A stretch of DNA of 64,000 nt from Apodemus sylvaticus (lineage: Eukaryota; Chordata; Mammalia; Rodentia; Muridae): contig NC_067472.1 in NCBI RefSeq assembly GCF_947179515.1, forward strand, positions 173,143,578-173,207,577, in the 5' to 3' direction. Below are positions 32,417-44,080 of the stretch, one piece after another; the first letter of the stretch is position 1, and the number at the start of each line of letters is the position of its first letter. The position numbers and the translations under genes were made by a program. The notes under the pieces are model-generated. The model saw only the letters and a list, made by a program, of their open reading frames with translations. It searched no databases and was not told the DNA's origin.

Positions 32417-32720
32417 TCTCTCTCTCTCCTGGTGGGCTATGCACAGAAAGCTGTGGAGTTTCCCCCGCTCCCTGATGCCAATGGCACAGGAAGATTTCTG
32501 TCCCAGGTGCTTCACTGATCTTATGCCCTGTGTTCTCCTAGCTGGTTCCCTCCAGAGAAAAGGTGGAGAACTCACATCTGCACTTAGAAGTGAAGGTTCT
32601 GTTGGGAGAACACTCTCTCATGGTATGCTGTGCACAGAAGGCTGTGGAGTCTCCTGGCTCCCTGGTGCAACTGGAAGCGGGAAGAAAATGACAATGTCAT
32701 TTTCTTATAGGTGTTCGTAG
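32220..32720 (-). promoter_or_regulatory. Host L1 5'UTR with two tandem monomer-like units
   Basis: Two similar blocks (about 32290-32500 and 32580-32700) share, in order: A-AGTGAA-G, TGGGAGA, TCTCTC, TATGC-GTGCACAGAA-GCTGTGGAGT and CTCCCTG-TGC. The first block carries the TC microsatellite. Similar monomer sequence occurs on the minus strand at 62000-62230. Tandem 5' monomers with promoter activity are known in murine L1; assignment here is by position and similarity. Confidence 0.65.
32341..32428. repeat. (TC)n microsatellite
   Basis: Nearly pure TC for about 88 bp, with one CCC interruption at 32412. It lies inside an L1 5'UTR unit. Confidence 0.97.
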
Positions 32721-34640
32721 GACAAAGGATTTTTTCAGAAATATTTTACTCTGGTTTTTAAGACACGTTAAAGAGCATTCTTACATGTGATTTAAAACAA
32801 TTAAATGAATAAATAGACCATCTCATGGCAGAGAGTTATTTCAACTCTGCACTGCTAATACATGAGTATTAACATGGCCAAAAATAGGAAATTGAGCAAA
32901 AGCAGTTGGTTTGTTCTAGTCTGTAATGGGATATATAATTGTAAGCTATGTAGTGCATATTACAGATTATTCTCTTTGCTGTGGTAGACTTGCTCAGGAA
33001 CACTTGTCCTTAAGAAAGAAGAGACTCACCATTTCTATAAGGCCTCTCTACCACTTAGGGGTTTATAACTCACTCTTACATTCCTAGTGACATTTGGTCT
33101 TTTCTTAGGTTATGTTTCATGAAAATTTGTGGGTAGGGTCCTTTTCAACTTAAGTGTCAATTATTTTAATAGTGTCTTTAATAATCTGCACTAACATCTC
33201 TGATTTTGTCTACCTGATATTGAAAAATAATACTATGATTACTTGTGTAAAAGGTGTGTCTGATTGGACTTGTTTAGAAGTCCTTTTATAATCAACCCAT
33301 TAGATTGAAGATATATATTCTAATTATATGTTGGTTGGGTTAATGGTGTCTCAAGTGAGCACACAGGCTCTAAGTGATCTTTGTTTTCACTTTTTTAGTG
33401 GCTTATAGCAGTCTGGTTTTCCCTTCAATCATGCATGCAAACAGGAAGTCATGTAATGTGAATCAACTAAAAACAGGTGCTCAGCAGTTCGGTGTAATAA
33501 TGACATGAGAGTATTTCCATATACTCAATACTTCATAATAACTGGCCCTTGGCACCTCCCTGGCTTCCTGTCTGTCCTATCTCTCTTTTTCTTTTTCTTT
33601 CTAGTGTACCTATAGTGAAGTGTCTATGTATTCACTGTCCTTATTTGCAGTGATCAGAAATGGGATGTTCATTAGAAGGTGCTTGTCTGTTACCAAAGCT
33701 TAGCTTGGTTTACCTATTTAATAGATGCAGTAGTTCAGCTAACACTACATTCTAGTTCTCAAGGCTATATTTAAAGCCTTTGTCTACTCCCTGTCAGAAA
33801 TGGTAGCCTCTGTATTGCCTAGTGGCTACTTACTGCTGCTTTTAACATCCACCACTGATGGGGTTTGGAAGAAAAGACCCAAAGGGTATATTTTAAACAT
33901 CTGCAGAAACACTTAACTGCTTTCCGTACCTCCCTCTCCATATTCACCTTACAAAGGAAAAGTAATGGTAGGATGAATGCTTCTTTTTAGAAGACAGTGA
34001 GAGAATCACCACAAACATCTTACCAAAACCTCAGTGTTTTGAATAACCCAGCCTGGCCTTGAACTTGCTACTTGGCTGATCTTAAACTCATGTTTTGTTT
34101 TTTTCAAAATAACTGATTTTTTTCCTGTCTTCAATGCTTATATATGGTACTAGTTCAGATAGTATTTTCTTCCACACAAAAATCAGTGTAATTTGAGGTT
34201 AAAATCTAGAAGGACTTTAATGAATATAATCAACTGATCTTGACCTTTTTCTGAAGCCTTATTTCACTTCATAGTCTGTCTGGAAATCTTGCTCCCCCCA
34301 CCTCCCACCCCTCAATCACGTAGTGCTGGGATTAATTCCACGATGACAGGTGACACTTTTTAAAATGGGATTTTCTTATTTTTATGTCCATAAAGATGTA
34401 TCTGGCATGTTAGAGAGGGAAACTGTGTAAACAAAACTCAGGCTTAAGGGCCCCTGCCAGATCAGATTTGAATAGAAGAAACAAAACTTTGTTGCTGTTG
34501 TGAACCAGTGCCGGGTTGGACAGATTTCTTTGCCAGTAGCACCAGAAACTACACAAGAAACATTCCCCCTGTGACTGGGTAGGAAGAATTGCAGGCTAAG
34601 CACTTCATGGTGTATAGATAAAGGTCAGAAACAAGCCAAA
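32721..34640. other. 1.9 kb of unassigned unique sequence
   Basis: Not L1, and no clear reading frame on either strand. Its base composition is more even than nearby intergenic DNA. B1-like pieces are at 34043-34096 and near 34300-34350 (GTGCTGGGATTAATTCC). It could be a non-coding remnant such as a retrocopied 3'UTR, but I recognise no gene. Confidence 0.4.
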
Positions 34641-34646
34641 GGGAAG

Positions 34647-35110
34647 GGAAAGTTCTTTGTTTATATTCTGAATGCTTTCCCCTTTTTCTGTTCCCCCCTC
34701 CCTATCGGTCTCATACACTCTCTTCCCTCCATCCATTGATATGCTAATTGTGTCTTGAGAATTCAAAACTTCTGGGCTAATTAATATCCACTTATCAGTG
34801 ATTGCATTCCACATGTTTCCTTCGGTGATTGGGTTACCTCACTTAGTATAATATTTTCCAGTTCCAACCATTTGCCTAAGAATTTCATGAATTCATTGTT
34901 TTTAATTGCTGAGTAGTATCCCATTATGTAAATATACGACATTTTCTGTATCCATTCCTCCATTGCGGGACATCTGGGTTCTTTCCAGCTTCTGGCTATT
35001 ATAAATAAGGCTGCTATGAACACAGTGAAGCCTGTGTCCTTATTACATGCCGGGGAATCCTCTGGCTATATGCCCAGGAGAGATATAGCAGGGTCCTCCA
35101 GAAGTGTCAT
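34647..35110 (-). mobile_element. L1 3' end fragment (inverted partner of next element)
   Basis: Minus-strand 3'UTR and ORF2 C-terminus (open 34781-35023, ending LISGY). It joins directly at 35110/35111 to plus-strand ORF1 sequence, giving a head-to-head L1 structure. Confidence 0.85.
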
Positions 35111-35620
35111 GAAATCAAGGCAACATAGCACCATCTGAACCCAATTCCCCAACAACAGCAAGTCCTGGATATCCCAAAACACCAGAAAAAGCAAGATTTG
35201 GCTTTAAAATCACTGATCATGATGCTGTTAGAGGAACACATCAAGGACATAAATAAATCTCTCAAAGAAATTCAGGAGAAAACAGATCAAAAGTTAGAAG
35301 CCCTTACAAGGAAAACACAAAAATCATTTAAAGAAATTCAGGAGAATATGGGTCAAAAGATAGATGCCAATAAAGAGGAAATGCAAAAATCACTTAAAGA
35401 AATACAGGAGAACTTTGGTCAACAGGCAGAAGTCATGAAAGAGGAAACACAAAAATCTCTTAAAGAATTACAGGAAAACACAAACAAGCAAGGGAAGGAG
35501 CTGAGCAAAACCATCCAGGATCTATAAACAGAAGTAGAAACAACTAAGAAATTGCAAAGGGAGACAACTTTGGTGATAGAAAACCTTGGGAAGAAATCAG
35601 AGGCCATAGATGCAAATTTT
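35111..35620 (+). mobile_element. L1 ORF1 N-terminal fragment
   Basis: Plus-strand ORF1 coiled-coil part (LKEIQEN repeats; open 35198-35527), ending near GCCATAGATGCAAAT at 35618. Together with 34647-35110 it may be one element with 5' inversion and a large internal loss, or two insertions. Confidence 0.85.
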
Positions 35621-35621
35621 T

Positions 35622-35767
35622 AATTTATTATCAATGATAAACTTCAATTTTAACTAAAATTAGGCATATAGTCCTTCTTGATTATTTATTGTGCCTAATG
35701 CCAAAACAGGAGTTTTGTTTTGTTTTGTTTTGTTTTGTTTCTGGCCTTTACAAGACAATGTAGCACT
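35622..35767 (-). pseudogene. V2R exon 6 remnant (C-terminus and 3'UTR start)
   Basis: Aligns by eye with 42185-42325 (intact exon 6 end): TTTAATTTA-TATCA, CCTTCTTGA, TTTGTGCCT-ATGCCAA, CTGGCCTT-ACAA and AATGTAGCAC. On the minus strand it would encode the CYIVL...RPE region but has TAA in place of a Leu/Arg codon, and a GTTTT repeat is expanded inside it. L1 pieces cut it on both sides. Confidence 0.85.
35712..35740. repeat. (GTTTT)n repeat in V2R remnant
   Basis: Five to six GTTTT units replacing the short GTTCTTTTCT of the intact exon 6. Confidence 0.9.
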
Positions 35768-36202
35768 CCTCAAAATAATCCATAAAATAGAAACAGGGGG
35801 AACACTACCTAATTCATTCTATGATCCCACAATTATTCTAACATGTAAACCATACAAGGATAGAGAAAAAGAGAAAGAACTTTAGAGCAATTTCACTTAT
35901 GAATATTGATGCAAAAATACTCAATAAAATTCTTTCAAATGGAATCCAAAAACATATCAAAAGCATCATTTACCATGAGCAAGTAGGCTTGATCCCAGGG
36001 ATTCAAGGTTGGTTCACTATATGAAAATCCATTAACGTAATCCACTATATAAACAAAGTCCAAGAAAAAAATCACATGATCATCTTTTAGATGCTGAAAA
36101 ACCATTTGACAAAATAAAACTTCATTTCATCTTAAAATTATTGGAGATATCAGGAATTCAATGCCCATATCTAAACATAATAAAATCAATTTCCTTCAAA
36201 CC
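35768..36202 (+). mobile_element. Old L1 ORF2 fragment, left of solo LTR
   Basis: Plus-strand RT-domain sequence with many breaks, from the CACAAAATAGAAAC-type region to the AAACC(A/G)ACAGC site. It is interrupted by a solo LTR and continues at 36748. Confidence 0.85.
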
Positions 36203-36747
36203 AACAGCTGATGTATTCTGTAGTTGCCTGCAGCTACTATGAACTGGGTTGCTGGAACAGAAGCTGAGGGATAGATGGGGAAGGGGCAAAAAGAACGAGG
36301 CCAGATCGAGGCCCAACTTTAATGGTGGTCAGACCATTTAACAGTTTGGGCAAGCTCCTCCCCGCTGACTCCGGGCTGAGTTCCTGGGAAGTCTTCTGAT
36401 GGTCCTTGGTTCTATTGCTCAGGCAGCTGCATGGGTCACCTGCTTAATTCAGGAATTTGTAGACCTGGAGGAATGATGAACATAGACTTCACTCTGAGAT
36501 TCTCCACCCTAGGTGGAGCAGGATCCTGACTAGCATGGGAATCCGTGCTCAATGTAGGCTGGGAGAAGTTCACCATGACCAATGTCAAGTACACTTTTAG
36601 CACTCCACCCTAGGATAAAAATTCCTGCTGTAACCTACTTCCCTATTATGCCCTAATGTCAGATTCCTGCCAGAAGCAACTGTCCTTGGCCAATGTCGAG
36701 TTCCTACCCTGTGGCATAACACCCCAATATGGCTCTGTACAAACAGC
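36203..36747 (-). mobile_element. Solo LTR (36209-36741) with 6-bp TSD
   Basis: TG...CA boundaries: TGATGTATTC at 36209 and ...CTGTACA at 36741, flanked by AACAGC at 36203-36208 and 36742-36747. The 533-bp insert splits otherwise continuous L1 ORF2. A 6-bp TSD fits class II (ERVK-like) integrases. Minus orientation is suggested by an ATTAAA about 100 bp before its end on that strand. The family is not named. Confidence 0.85.
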
Positions 36748-37615
36748 TAATATCGAATTAAATAGAGAGATCCTTGAAGAATTCCCACTAAAGTCAGGGA
36801 CAAGACAAGAACTCTCCCCATATCTATTCAATACACTACTCAAAGTTCAAGCTAGAGCAATAAGACAACAAAAAGAAATTAAAGAGATACAAATTGGTAA
36901 AGAAGAAGCCAAGGTATCACTATTTGCAGATGAAATGTTTATATATATATCAAAATTCTACCAGACAAGGTCTAACACAGATAACTTCAGTCAAGTGGCT
37001 GGATACAAAATTAACAACAAAAAAAATCCCATAGCCTTCCTTTACACAAAAGATAAATGGTCTAAGAAAGGAATTAGAGAAAAAATACTCTTCACAATAG
37101 TCACAAATAATATAAAGTATCTTAGTGTAACTCAAACCAAATAGATCTATGCTCATGGATTTCTAGAATCGACACAGTAAAAATGGTGGGCCTACCAAAA
37201 GTAATGTACAGATTCACTGCAATCCCCATCAAAATTCCAACACAGTTCTTCAAAGACAAGGAAAAAGAAATTCTCAAATTCATCCAGAAAATGAAACAAA
37301 TAAACAAAAATCAGAATATGGAAAACAATTATTAACAATAAAAGAACTTCTGGTGGAATCGCCATCCCTGACCTCAAGCTATACTACAGCACAATAGTGA
37401 TAAAAACTCCATGGTACTGTTACAGAGACAGGAAGATTAATCAATGGTAAAGAATGGAAGAACCAAACATCAAATCATACACTTACAGACACTTGATCTT
37501 TTACAAAAAAGCCAAAAATATACAATGGAGAAAATGAAAACAACTTCATAAATGATGCTGGTCACATTAGAAGTCTGTATGTGGAAAAATGAAAATAGGT
37601 ACAAATACTGGGTCC
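36748..37615 (+). mobile_element. Old L1 ORF2 fragment, right of solo LTR
   Basis: RT continues (SGTRQELSPYLFN; LFADEMFIYIS). The catalytic FADD reads FADE here. Multiple stops; similarity fades near 37615. Confidence 0.85.
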
Positions 37616-38230
37616 TGATTATATATCCAGTCTGTTAGTCTATGTCTTTTTATTGGAGATTTGAGTCCATTGATATTAAAAGATTCAATGATTTGTGATT
37701 TCCCTGTTATTTCATTTGCATCTTTTAGGTGTTGGATAGTTTTGCTTAATTCCTTTATCTGGTTATATTTTCCTGTATTTCTTTAAAGGATTTATGGGTT
37801 TCCTTTTTAAGGGGTTCTACCTGTTGACCTGTGTTCTCCTGTATTTCTTTAAGGGAGTTATTTATGTCCTTAAAGTCCTCTAGCATCATCATGACATGGA
37901 ATTTTAGATCTGAATCTTAATTTCCAGGTGTTTTGAGGTATCCAAGGCTTGTTGTTTTGGGATAACTTGATTCTAGTGAAGCCCAGTAGCATAGGATTCT
38001 TTTGCTTATTTTTGTAAGTAACTGGCCTGGATGTCTCTGAGTGGAGCTTCTCCATCCTGTGAGTCTGTGAGTCTGTGAGCATGGTATGACAGCACCACTG
38101 GGGGTGAAGATTTCTCTGGGTGGCATTGGGTTGGGGGAGGCTGTAGCATAGGGAGAGTTCCAGGCTACATACAGAAACTGGAATCTCAGTATTTCTTTCC
38201 ATCTAAGATCAAAGCTCCTTATCTAAGGCC
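37616..38230 (-). mobile_element. Old L1 fragment: ORF2 start, part of ORF1, 5'UTR
   Basis: Minus strand: the ORF2 start (GTTAGTCTATGTCTTTTTAT) near 37636, internally deleted ORF1 (37735-37990) and adjoining 5'UTR-like sequence with CTCCATCCTGTGAGTCTGTG. Badly decayed. Confidence 0.7.
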
Positions 38231-38440
38231 TTTAGATGTAGAGTTTGTCATGTACTAGTATATGACTCCTTCATAATAAAGGTGCTTCTGCAGAAATTTA
38301 TGTGAAAATATTACATTCTGTATCTTGAACATTTTATTAGAAAGCAGAGTATAAGATTTTAGTATAATGTTGACTACTAATATTTTAGTTTGCATTTGCA
38401 TTCTCTACTATTATTGTTGTTGTTGTTGTTGTTGTTCCTG
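38231..38440. other. Short unique gap with (GTT)n
   Basis: AT-rich DNA ending in a GTT run (about 38414-38437) beside the T-run of the next L1. Confidence 0.6.
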
Positions 38441-39700
38441 TTTAATTTTTTTTTACAATCCAGTCGTTATCCCCCTTCTTGTCCACCCTCTGAAAGCTGT
38501 TCATCCCATCCCTCCTCCCCTATCCCCAAGACAATATCTCTACCCCGCTGCCATACTCTATGATAACTCCATTCTCCTTGGAGTCTCAAGTCTTTCAAGG
38601 GTTAGGTGCTTCTTTTCTCATTGAGGACAGACCAGGCAGTCCTCCACTGTATATGTGTAAGGCCCTCATATTAGCTAGTGTATACTGCTTGGTTGGTGAC
38701 TCTGTGTCTGAGAGATCTCCAGAGTCCAGGTTAATTGAGACTGCTGGTCTTATGGGGTTGCTTTTCTCCACAGCTTCTTATAGACTTTACCTTATTCAAC
38801 CATAGGGGTCAACAGCTTCTGTCCATTGGTTGGATGTAAATATCTGCATCTGGTTCTTTCAGCTACTTGTTGGGCCTCATGGAGGGCCTCCATGATAGGC
38901 TCCTATCTGTAAGCACACCATCACATCAGTAATAGTGTCAGGCCTTGGAGCCTCCCCTTAAGCTGCATTCCAAGTTGGGTCAGTATCTGGACCACCTTTC
39001 CCTCAGTCTTTTCTCCACATTTGTCCCTGAAGTTCTTTTATACATGGCCAATTCTGGGTCACAGTTTTTGACTGTGGGATAGCAAACCTATCTCTCCAGT
39101 TGATGCCCTGTCTTTCTCCTGGAGGTGGACTCCACAAGTTCACTGTCCGCACTGTTGGGCATTTCATCTAAGGTCCTTCTGATTTCTGAGCATTTCTCAC
39201 CTCCCAGGTCCCTGGTACATTCTAGAATGTTCCCTAACCCCAACCCATGAAGTTGCATGTTTCCATTCATTCTTCTGTCCCTTAGGGCTTCACTCCTAAC
39301 CACCTTGAAACCTAATCATGTTCCATATTTCCCCTTCCTGTACCTGAACCACCCAGGTCTTTCCCTCTTTTGGGGGGATTGAAGCATCCTCACTAGTGAC
39401 TTTAGGTGAATTGTAACTTGGGTAGTCAGTAATGTTTTGGGCTAATAACTACTTATCAGTGTGTACTATTAATGTCCTTTTGGGTCTGAGTTACTACCTT
39501 CAGGATGATATTTTCTAGTTCCATCCATTTGCCTGATAAAATCATGTTGCCTCATTCTTAATAGCTGAGTAGTATTCCATTATGTAAATGAACCACACTT
39601 TCTCTGTCCATTCTTACATTGTGGGACATCAGGCTAATTTCCAGCTTCCAGCTTTCTCAAACAAGGCCACTAAGAACATAGTGAAACATGTGCCACCCAC
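38441..39700 (-). mobile_element. Lx-type L1 3' end
   Basis: Minus strand 3'UTR (T-run at 38446, GTTATCCCCCTTCTTGTCC) and the end of ORF2 (39470-39690, the ATGGAATACTACTCAGCTAT complement). Diverged. Confidence 0.8.
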
Positions 39701-39739
39701 AGTGACTATGAGGCATAGAACTTTTTGGAGAACTCACAG

Positions 39740-41355
39740 TAGAGGACTCTTCAATGTCTGAGAGCACTAAAAGATTGTTCAACATCCTTAGACATCAGGG
39801 AAATACAAATCAATATGACCCTGGGATTCCACCTCACTCCAGTCAGAATGGCTATGATAAAAAACTCAAGTGACAGCAGATATTGGTGAGGCTGTCGAGA
39901 AAGAGGGACATCTCTCCAATGCTGGTCAATTTTCAAGCTGGTACAAACCCTCTGGAAATCAATCAACAAGTTTGTCAGAAAACTGAAAATATTTCTACCT
40001 GAAGACTCAGCTATACCACACTTGAGCATCTACCCAAAAGCTTCCCCACCATGCACATACTCAATTTTGTTCATGGAAGACTTACTTGTGATAGCCAGAT
40101 GTCCTATAATGGAAAAATGGATACAGAAAATGTAGTTGATTTGTACAATGGAATACAATTCATCTATTAAGAACAAGGGAAACATGAGATTTGTAGGCAA
40201 ATGGATGGAACTAGAAAATATCATACTGAGTACAGTAACTTAGTCACAAAAGAACAATGCATGGTATATACTCACTTATAAGTGGATATTAGCCAAGAAC
40301 CTTGGAATAACCATGATACAACGGATACACCATAAGATGCTCAAGAAAAAGGAAAAGCAAAGTGTTGAACATTTGGATCTATTTAAAAAGGGGAATAATC
40401 ATGGGAGGTAGAGGGTGGAAGGGACCTGAGAGAGAGAAAAAGGACTGGGAGGGCAAAGGGGGGACAAGATTGGGTGTGAGGAGTCATGGGAAAGAAATGC
40501 AGAGGGTCAGGAAATAGAATGGAGGTATGTAGCAGTGGTGGATATGGAACTGGGGGTATATACTAGAAAGTCCTGGATGCCAGGGAATCAATAGGTTCCC
40601 AGGACCAATCTGGGATAACATTAACCAAATTACCCAAGAAAGGGGAAATAGAACCTGCAGAGACCATATCCAGTGGTTAGGCATGATCCCCGGTTGAGGA
40701 ATGGGGTCAAATATGCATCTCAAAATATTAAACCAAAATTTCTCCTGTGTAAAGGAAGTGCAGACACAAAGAGTGGAGCATAGGCTAAAGGAGAGGCCAT
40801 CCAGAGGCTGGCCTTTTACCACCTAGGGATCCATCCCATAGGTAGACACCAAACCCAGGTACTATTGCTGATTCCAAGAAGCACTTGCTGACAGGAGCCT
40901 GATACAGCTGTCCCCTGAGAGGCTCTGCCAGAGCCTGACAAATACATATGTGGGTGCTTGCAGCCAACAATAAGACTGATTACAGGGACTCCAATGGAAA
41001 AGTCAGAGGAAGACTTGAAGGTGCTGAAAAGCTTTGCAAACCCATAGAAAGAACAACAATATCAACCTCGGAGCTAACCACCAACCAAAGTTAGTCGGGG
41101 ACTAACCACCAAACAAAGAGTACACATAGAGGGATCAATGGCTCCAGATGCATATGTAAGAGAGGACTGACATCAACAGGAGGGGGGTCTTTGCTCCTTT
41201 TGAAGCTTGATGCCCCAGAGAAGCAGGATGCTAGGCTTTGAAGCAGAAGTGTGTGGTAGGGTGGAGGAGTACCCTTATAGAAGAAGGGGAAAGGATTTGT
41301 GGAGGGGAAAGCAGGAAGGGGAATCGTATCTTTTATGTAAATAAATAAAATAACC
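39740..41355 (+). mobile_element. Lx-type L1 ORF2 C-terminus and long 3'UTR
   Basis: Plus strand from the AACATCCTTAGACATCAGGG site (39780), through GTCAGAATGGCTATGATAAA, to a long old 3'UTR ending ATGTAAATAAATAAAATAA near 41352. Head-to-head with 38441-39700. Confidence 0.82.
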
Positions 41356-41765
41356 AGTTAAAAAGGAACATTTTTATTTTTTCAATGAAGTATATAACAG
41401 CCATGTTACCTCTGCTGTAGAATTTAATAACTCCATCTTCCACAATGCTCTTATTATCTGAAGTGAACTTGCATGCTTCTCTACAAAGTGGTGTGCTCAT
41501 AAAAGGCTATAAAAACAAATGATCAGCCACTCATATCCTTCTCCTGTGTTCTAATTTAATAAACAAATGCTAGACAAAACTCAGGAATCTTTTGAAGTTT
41601 TCCAGAGAAAGAAGCTTCATATCCCCTTGTATAACAACCACTAAAATAGGGGGAACTTCTACTGTTCTTGAAAATCATGGCATGATTTTTCCTAATTACT
41701 GGAGACAAGAACCAGACAAATTGAATCTTGAGAGACACTTTGCTTTAATAATATTCAGTTTACAG

Positions 41766-41823
41766 GATAGAATAGAATAGAATAGAATAGAATAGAATAG
41801 AATAGAATAGAATAGAATAGAAT
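41766..41823. repeat. (AATAG)n microsatellite
   Basis: About 11 perfect AATAG units. Confidence 0.97.
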
Positions 41824-41968
41824 ATTCTCGAGTCAAAAAGCAAAAAAAAAAAAATCACATGATGTTTTTAATGAAAGAATTACAAAATGAATCCAACATT
41901 GTGGACATGGTGACACATCTTCCACAGCAGTACTTCAGATGCAGAGAAAAGCACTTTGTATCCATCAG

Positions 41969-41974
41969 TTTATT
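41969..41974 (-). terminator. Candidate polyadenylation signal of V2R gene
   Basis: AATAAA on the minus strand about 245 nt after the stop codon. It is the first canonical hexamer I noticed downstream of exon 6. Confidence 0.4.
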
Positions 41975-42217
41975 CCATACTGGTATAATTATCAGGCTGT
42001 ATGCCAACAAGAGAACATAGTGAAATTATGTTACAAAAACATATAATGAATATAAAACATAAAATAAAACTAATAGTTTCAGTACAAAGAGAGTTTAATA
42101 TAATTAAAGAAATTATGAACATATACAATAACAACCATCAGATTATACCTGAATAAGATATTTATAGTGCTATGGAACTGGTTTAAACCATATTTAATTT
42201 ACTATCACAGATAAATT

Positions 42218-43155
42218 TTAATTTTTAACTAAATTTAAATGAATATTCCTTCTTGAATGTTGTTTGTGCCTGATGCCAAGAAAGGAGTTCTTTTCTGGCC
42301 TTAACAAAATAATGTAGCACTTGGGGACAAAAATCAATCCAAGGAGTGCTATACTGGAAGCCAAGATGGAGAACACTTCCATAGCCACCATGACTTTCCC
42401 CTTTGTGCTATGGTAGACAGGAAGGAAAGTGATCCAAACACAGAAGAATACCTGCATGCTGAATGACAGGAACTTGGCTTCATTAAATGTGTCAGGCAGA
42501 TTCCTGGACAAGAAGGCCATTGTGTAGCTCCCAAGTGCTAAGGAGCAGAGGTATCCCAGGACAGTGTGGAAGGCAACTGTTGAAGCCATGTTGCACACAA
42601 TGATGATGTGATCATATTCAGCATGAGTATCTTGATCAATAAAGGGTGGAGAAGTAATCAGCCAGATTCCACAGTTAACAAGTTGAATCAGTGTGCAGAT
42701 GGGAATGATGAAATTAGGGGCTCTTGATACCATTAACCACCTCACCATTCTAGCTGGAACAGTGGCCTTGAATGCAATAACTACTGTAATAGCTTTGGCC
42801 AACACTGTGGAGAGAGCCACAGTGAACAAAATTCCAAATACTGTCTGTTGCAAGATGCAGGTGTTTGTGTTGGGCTGGCCAATGAATAACAGGGAACTGA
42901 GGAAACAGAAGAAGAGTGTCAATAATAGGATGTAGCTGAGAGCCCGGTTATTGGCCTTGACAATGGGTGTGTCTCTGTGCTTCACAAAGACTCCAAGAAT
43001 CACAGCTGTGAGTACAGAGAAGCACAGTGCTGTGATGGTGAGTGCCATCCCCAAGGGCTCTTTATATGCTAAAAAGCTCACAGATTTCTGGAGGCAGTGG
43101 TTCTTCTCTGAGTTGGCATAGTGAGATTCTGGACACTTAACACACTGATCCATAT
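42218..43155 (-). CDS. Vomeronasal type-2 receptor exon 6 (seven-transmembrane domain), intact
   Basis: Family C GPCR heptahelical domain, expressed in vomeronasal neurons in this family, sensing peptide pheromones and signalling through G protein at the cell surface. It begins after acceptor CTGAACAG (43156-43163); the first two bases AT complete the Asp codon started by exon 5, giving NETD-MDQC. Open for 311 codons from MDQCVKCPESHYAN to a stop at 42218. Membrane helices are evident; V2R signatures are EPLGMALTITALCFSVLTAV, RDTPIVKANNRALSY, PARMVRWLMVSRAPN, NEAKFLSFSMQVFFCVWI, FLPVYHSTKGKVMVAMEVFS and PKCYIILLRPEKNSFLG. No lesion is seen. Upstream exons 5 and 4 are at 62.9 and 64.0 kb. Confidence 0.95.
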
Positions 43156-44080
43156 CTGTTCAGAAATGAAAGTGACTGTGAGTTGATTTTCAAGTGGTCT
43201 CTTCCCAACTAATATATTAATTATCCCGTGGTCACTGAAGTGTTTTTTGTGTAACCTTCCTTTATTTTTTCAGAAAGACATTTTTTAAGTAGTCTATGAA
43301 TTATTTCAAATCTATACAGTATTTTTTGCCTATAGTGACAAAAGTTACAAAAACCCATTGCCTTTCATCTGTGATTGTATGTTTTGCCTCAATTTGTGAC
43401 ACTGTTGCATTTGTTTTATCAGATCAAAATTGTATAATTACAATTTGATTCTGACATCACTTTGTTAAAAAAACTGTCTAATTCTTGACATATATTTTCT
43501 ACAATACTGTCAGTATTATTTGAAATTTATTTTTTAAATGGTGTTCTCTGACTTGGAACCCATATTTATTTATTTTCAGAAAATCCCTTGAGTACTCCAA
43601 TTTGGCTAACAGTGTGAATGATTTCATACTAATAAATGCCATTGCATTCTTGAAGCTTAAATACTTTACTAGTATTATATTGCTACTTTTAGCTATGACA
43701 TTTGTTAACACATAGGGAGAAAATCATTACTAGGTATTAAAAAATAGGTTTCGAATACACTGCTCCTCTACATTTGTGAGTTTTACCTTGAAATAAAATA
43801 CATTTGCACCTCAGATTATAATGCCATATTCCTGAGATGCAGGAACCCTGATCAACCAGTGACTTGGTTTCCTATTACATCAGCCCTTTTTGTATTTCAG
43901 AAAACTTTCACCTCATCAATGGATTGTTGTCTCTGTTTTATATTTTGAGTGAACATTTATCAGGTTTATTTTAATAAGATCAAATATCTCATTTGATACC
44001 TTGTTGTTGTTTTGTTTTCTTTAATGACCTTGGAACTCTACTAATTTTTTCAAGCTTTTTTACACATTCACAACTCGTCC
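43156..44080. other. V2R intron 5, left end
   Basis: Unique AT-rich intron sequence between exon 6 and the first L1. No further exon recognised. Confidence 0.7.

Larger units (their letters stand above)
41356..42217 (-). other. Downstream flank / likely 3'UTR of the intact V2R
   Basis: AT-rich; the first part after the stop codon at 42218 is the probable 3'UTR. Contains the AATAG repeat. Confidence 0.5.

Noticed and set aside
32330..32575. Arg-Glu repeat protein opposite the TC tract
   Set aside because: Created purely by the (TC)n microsatellite.
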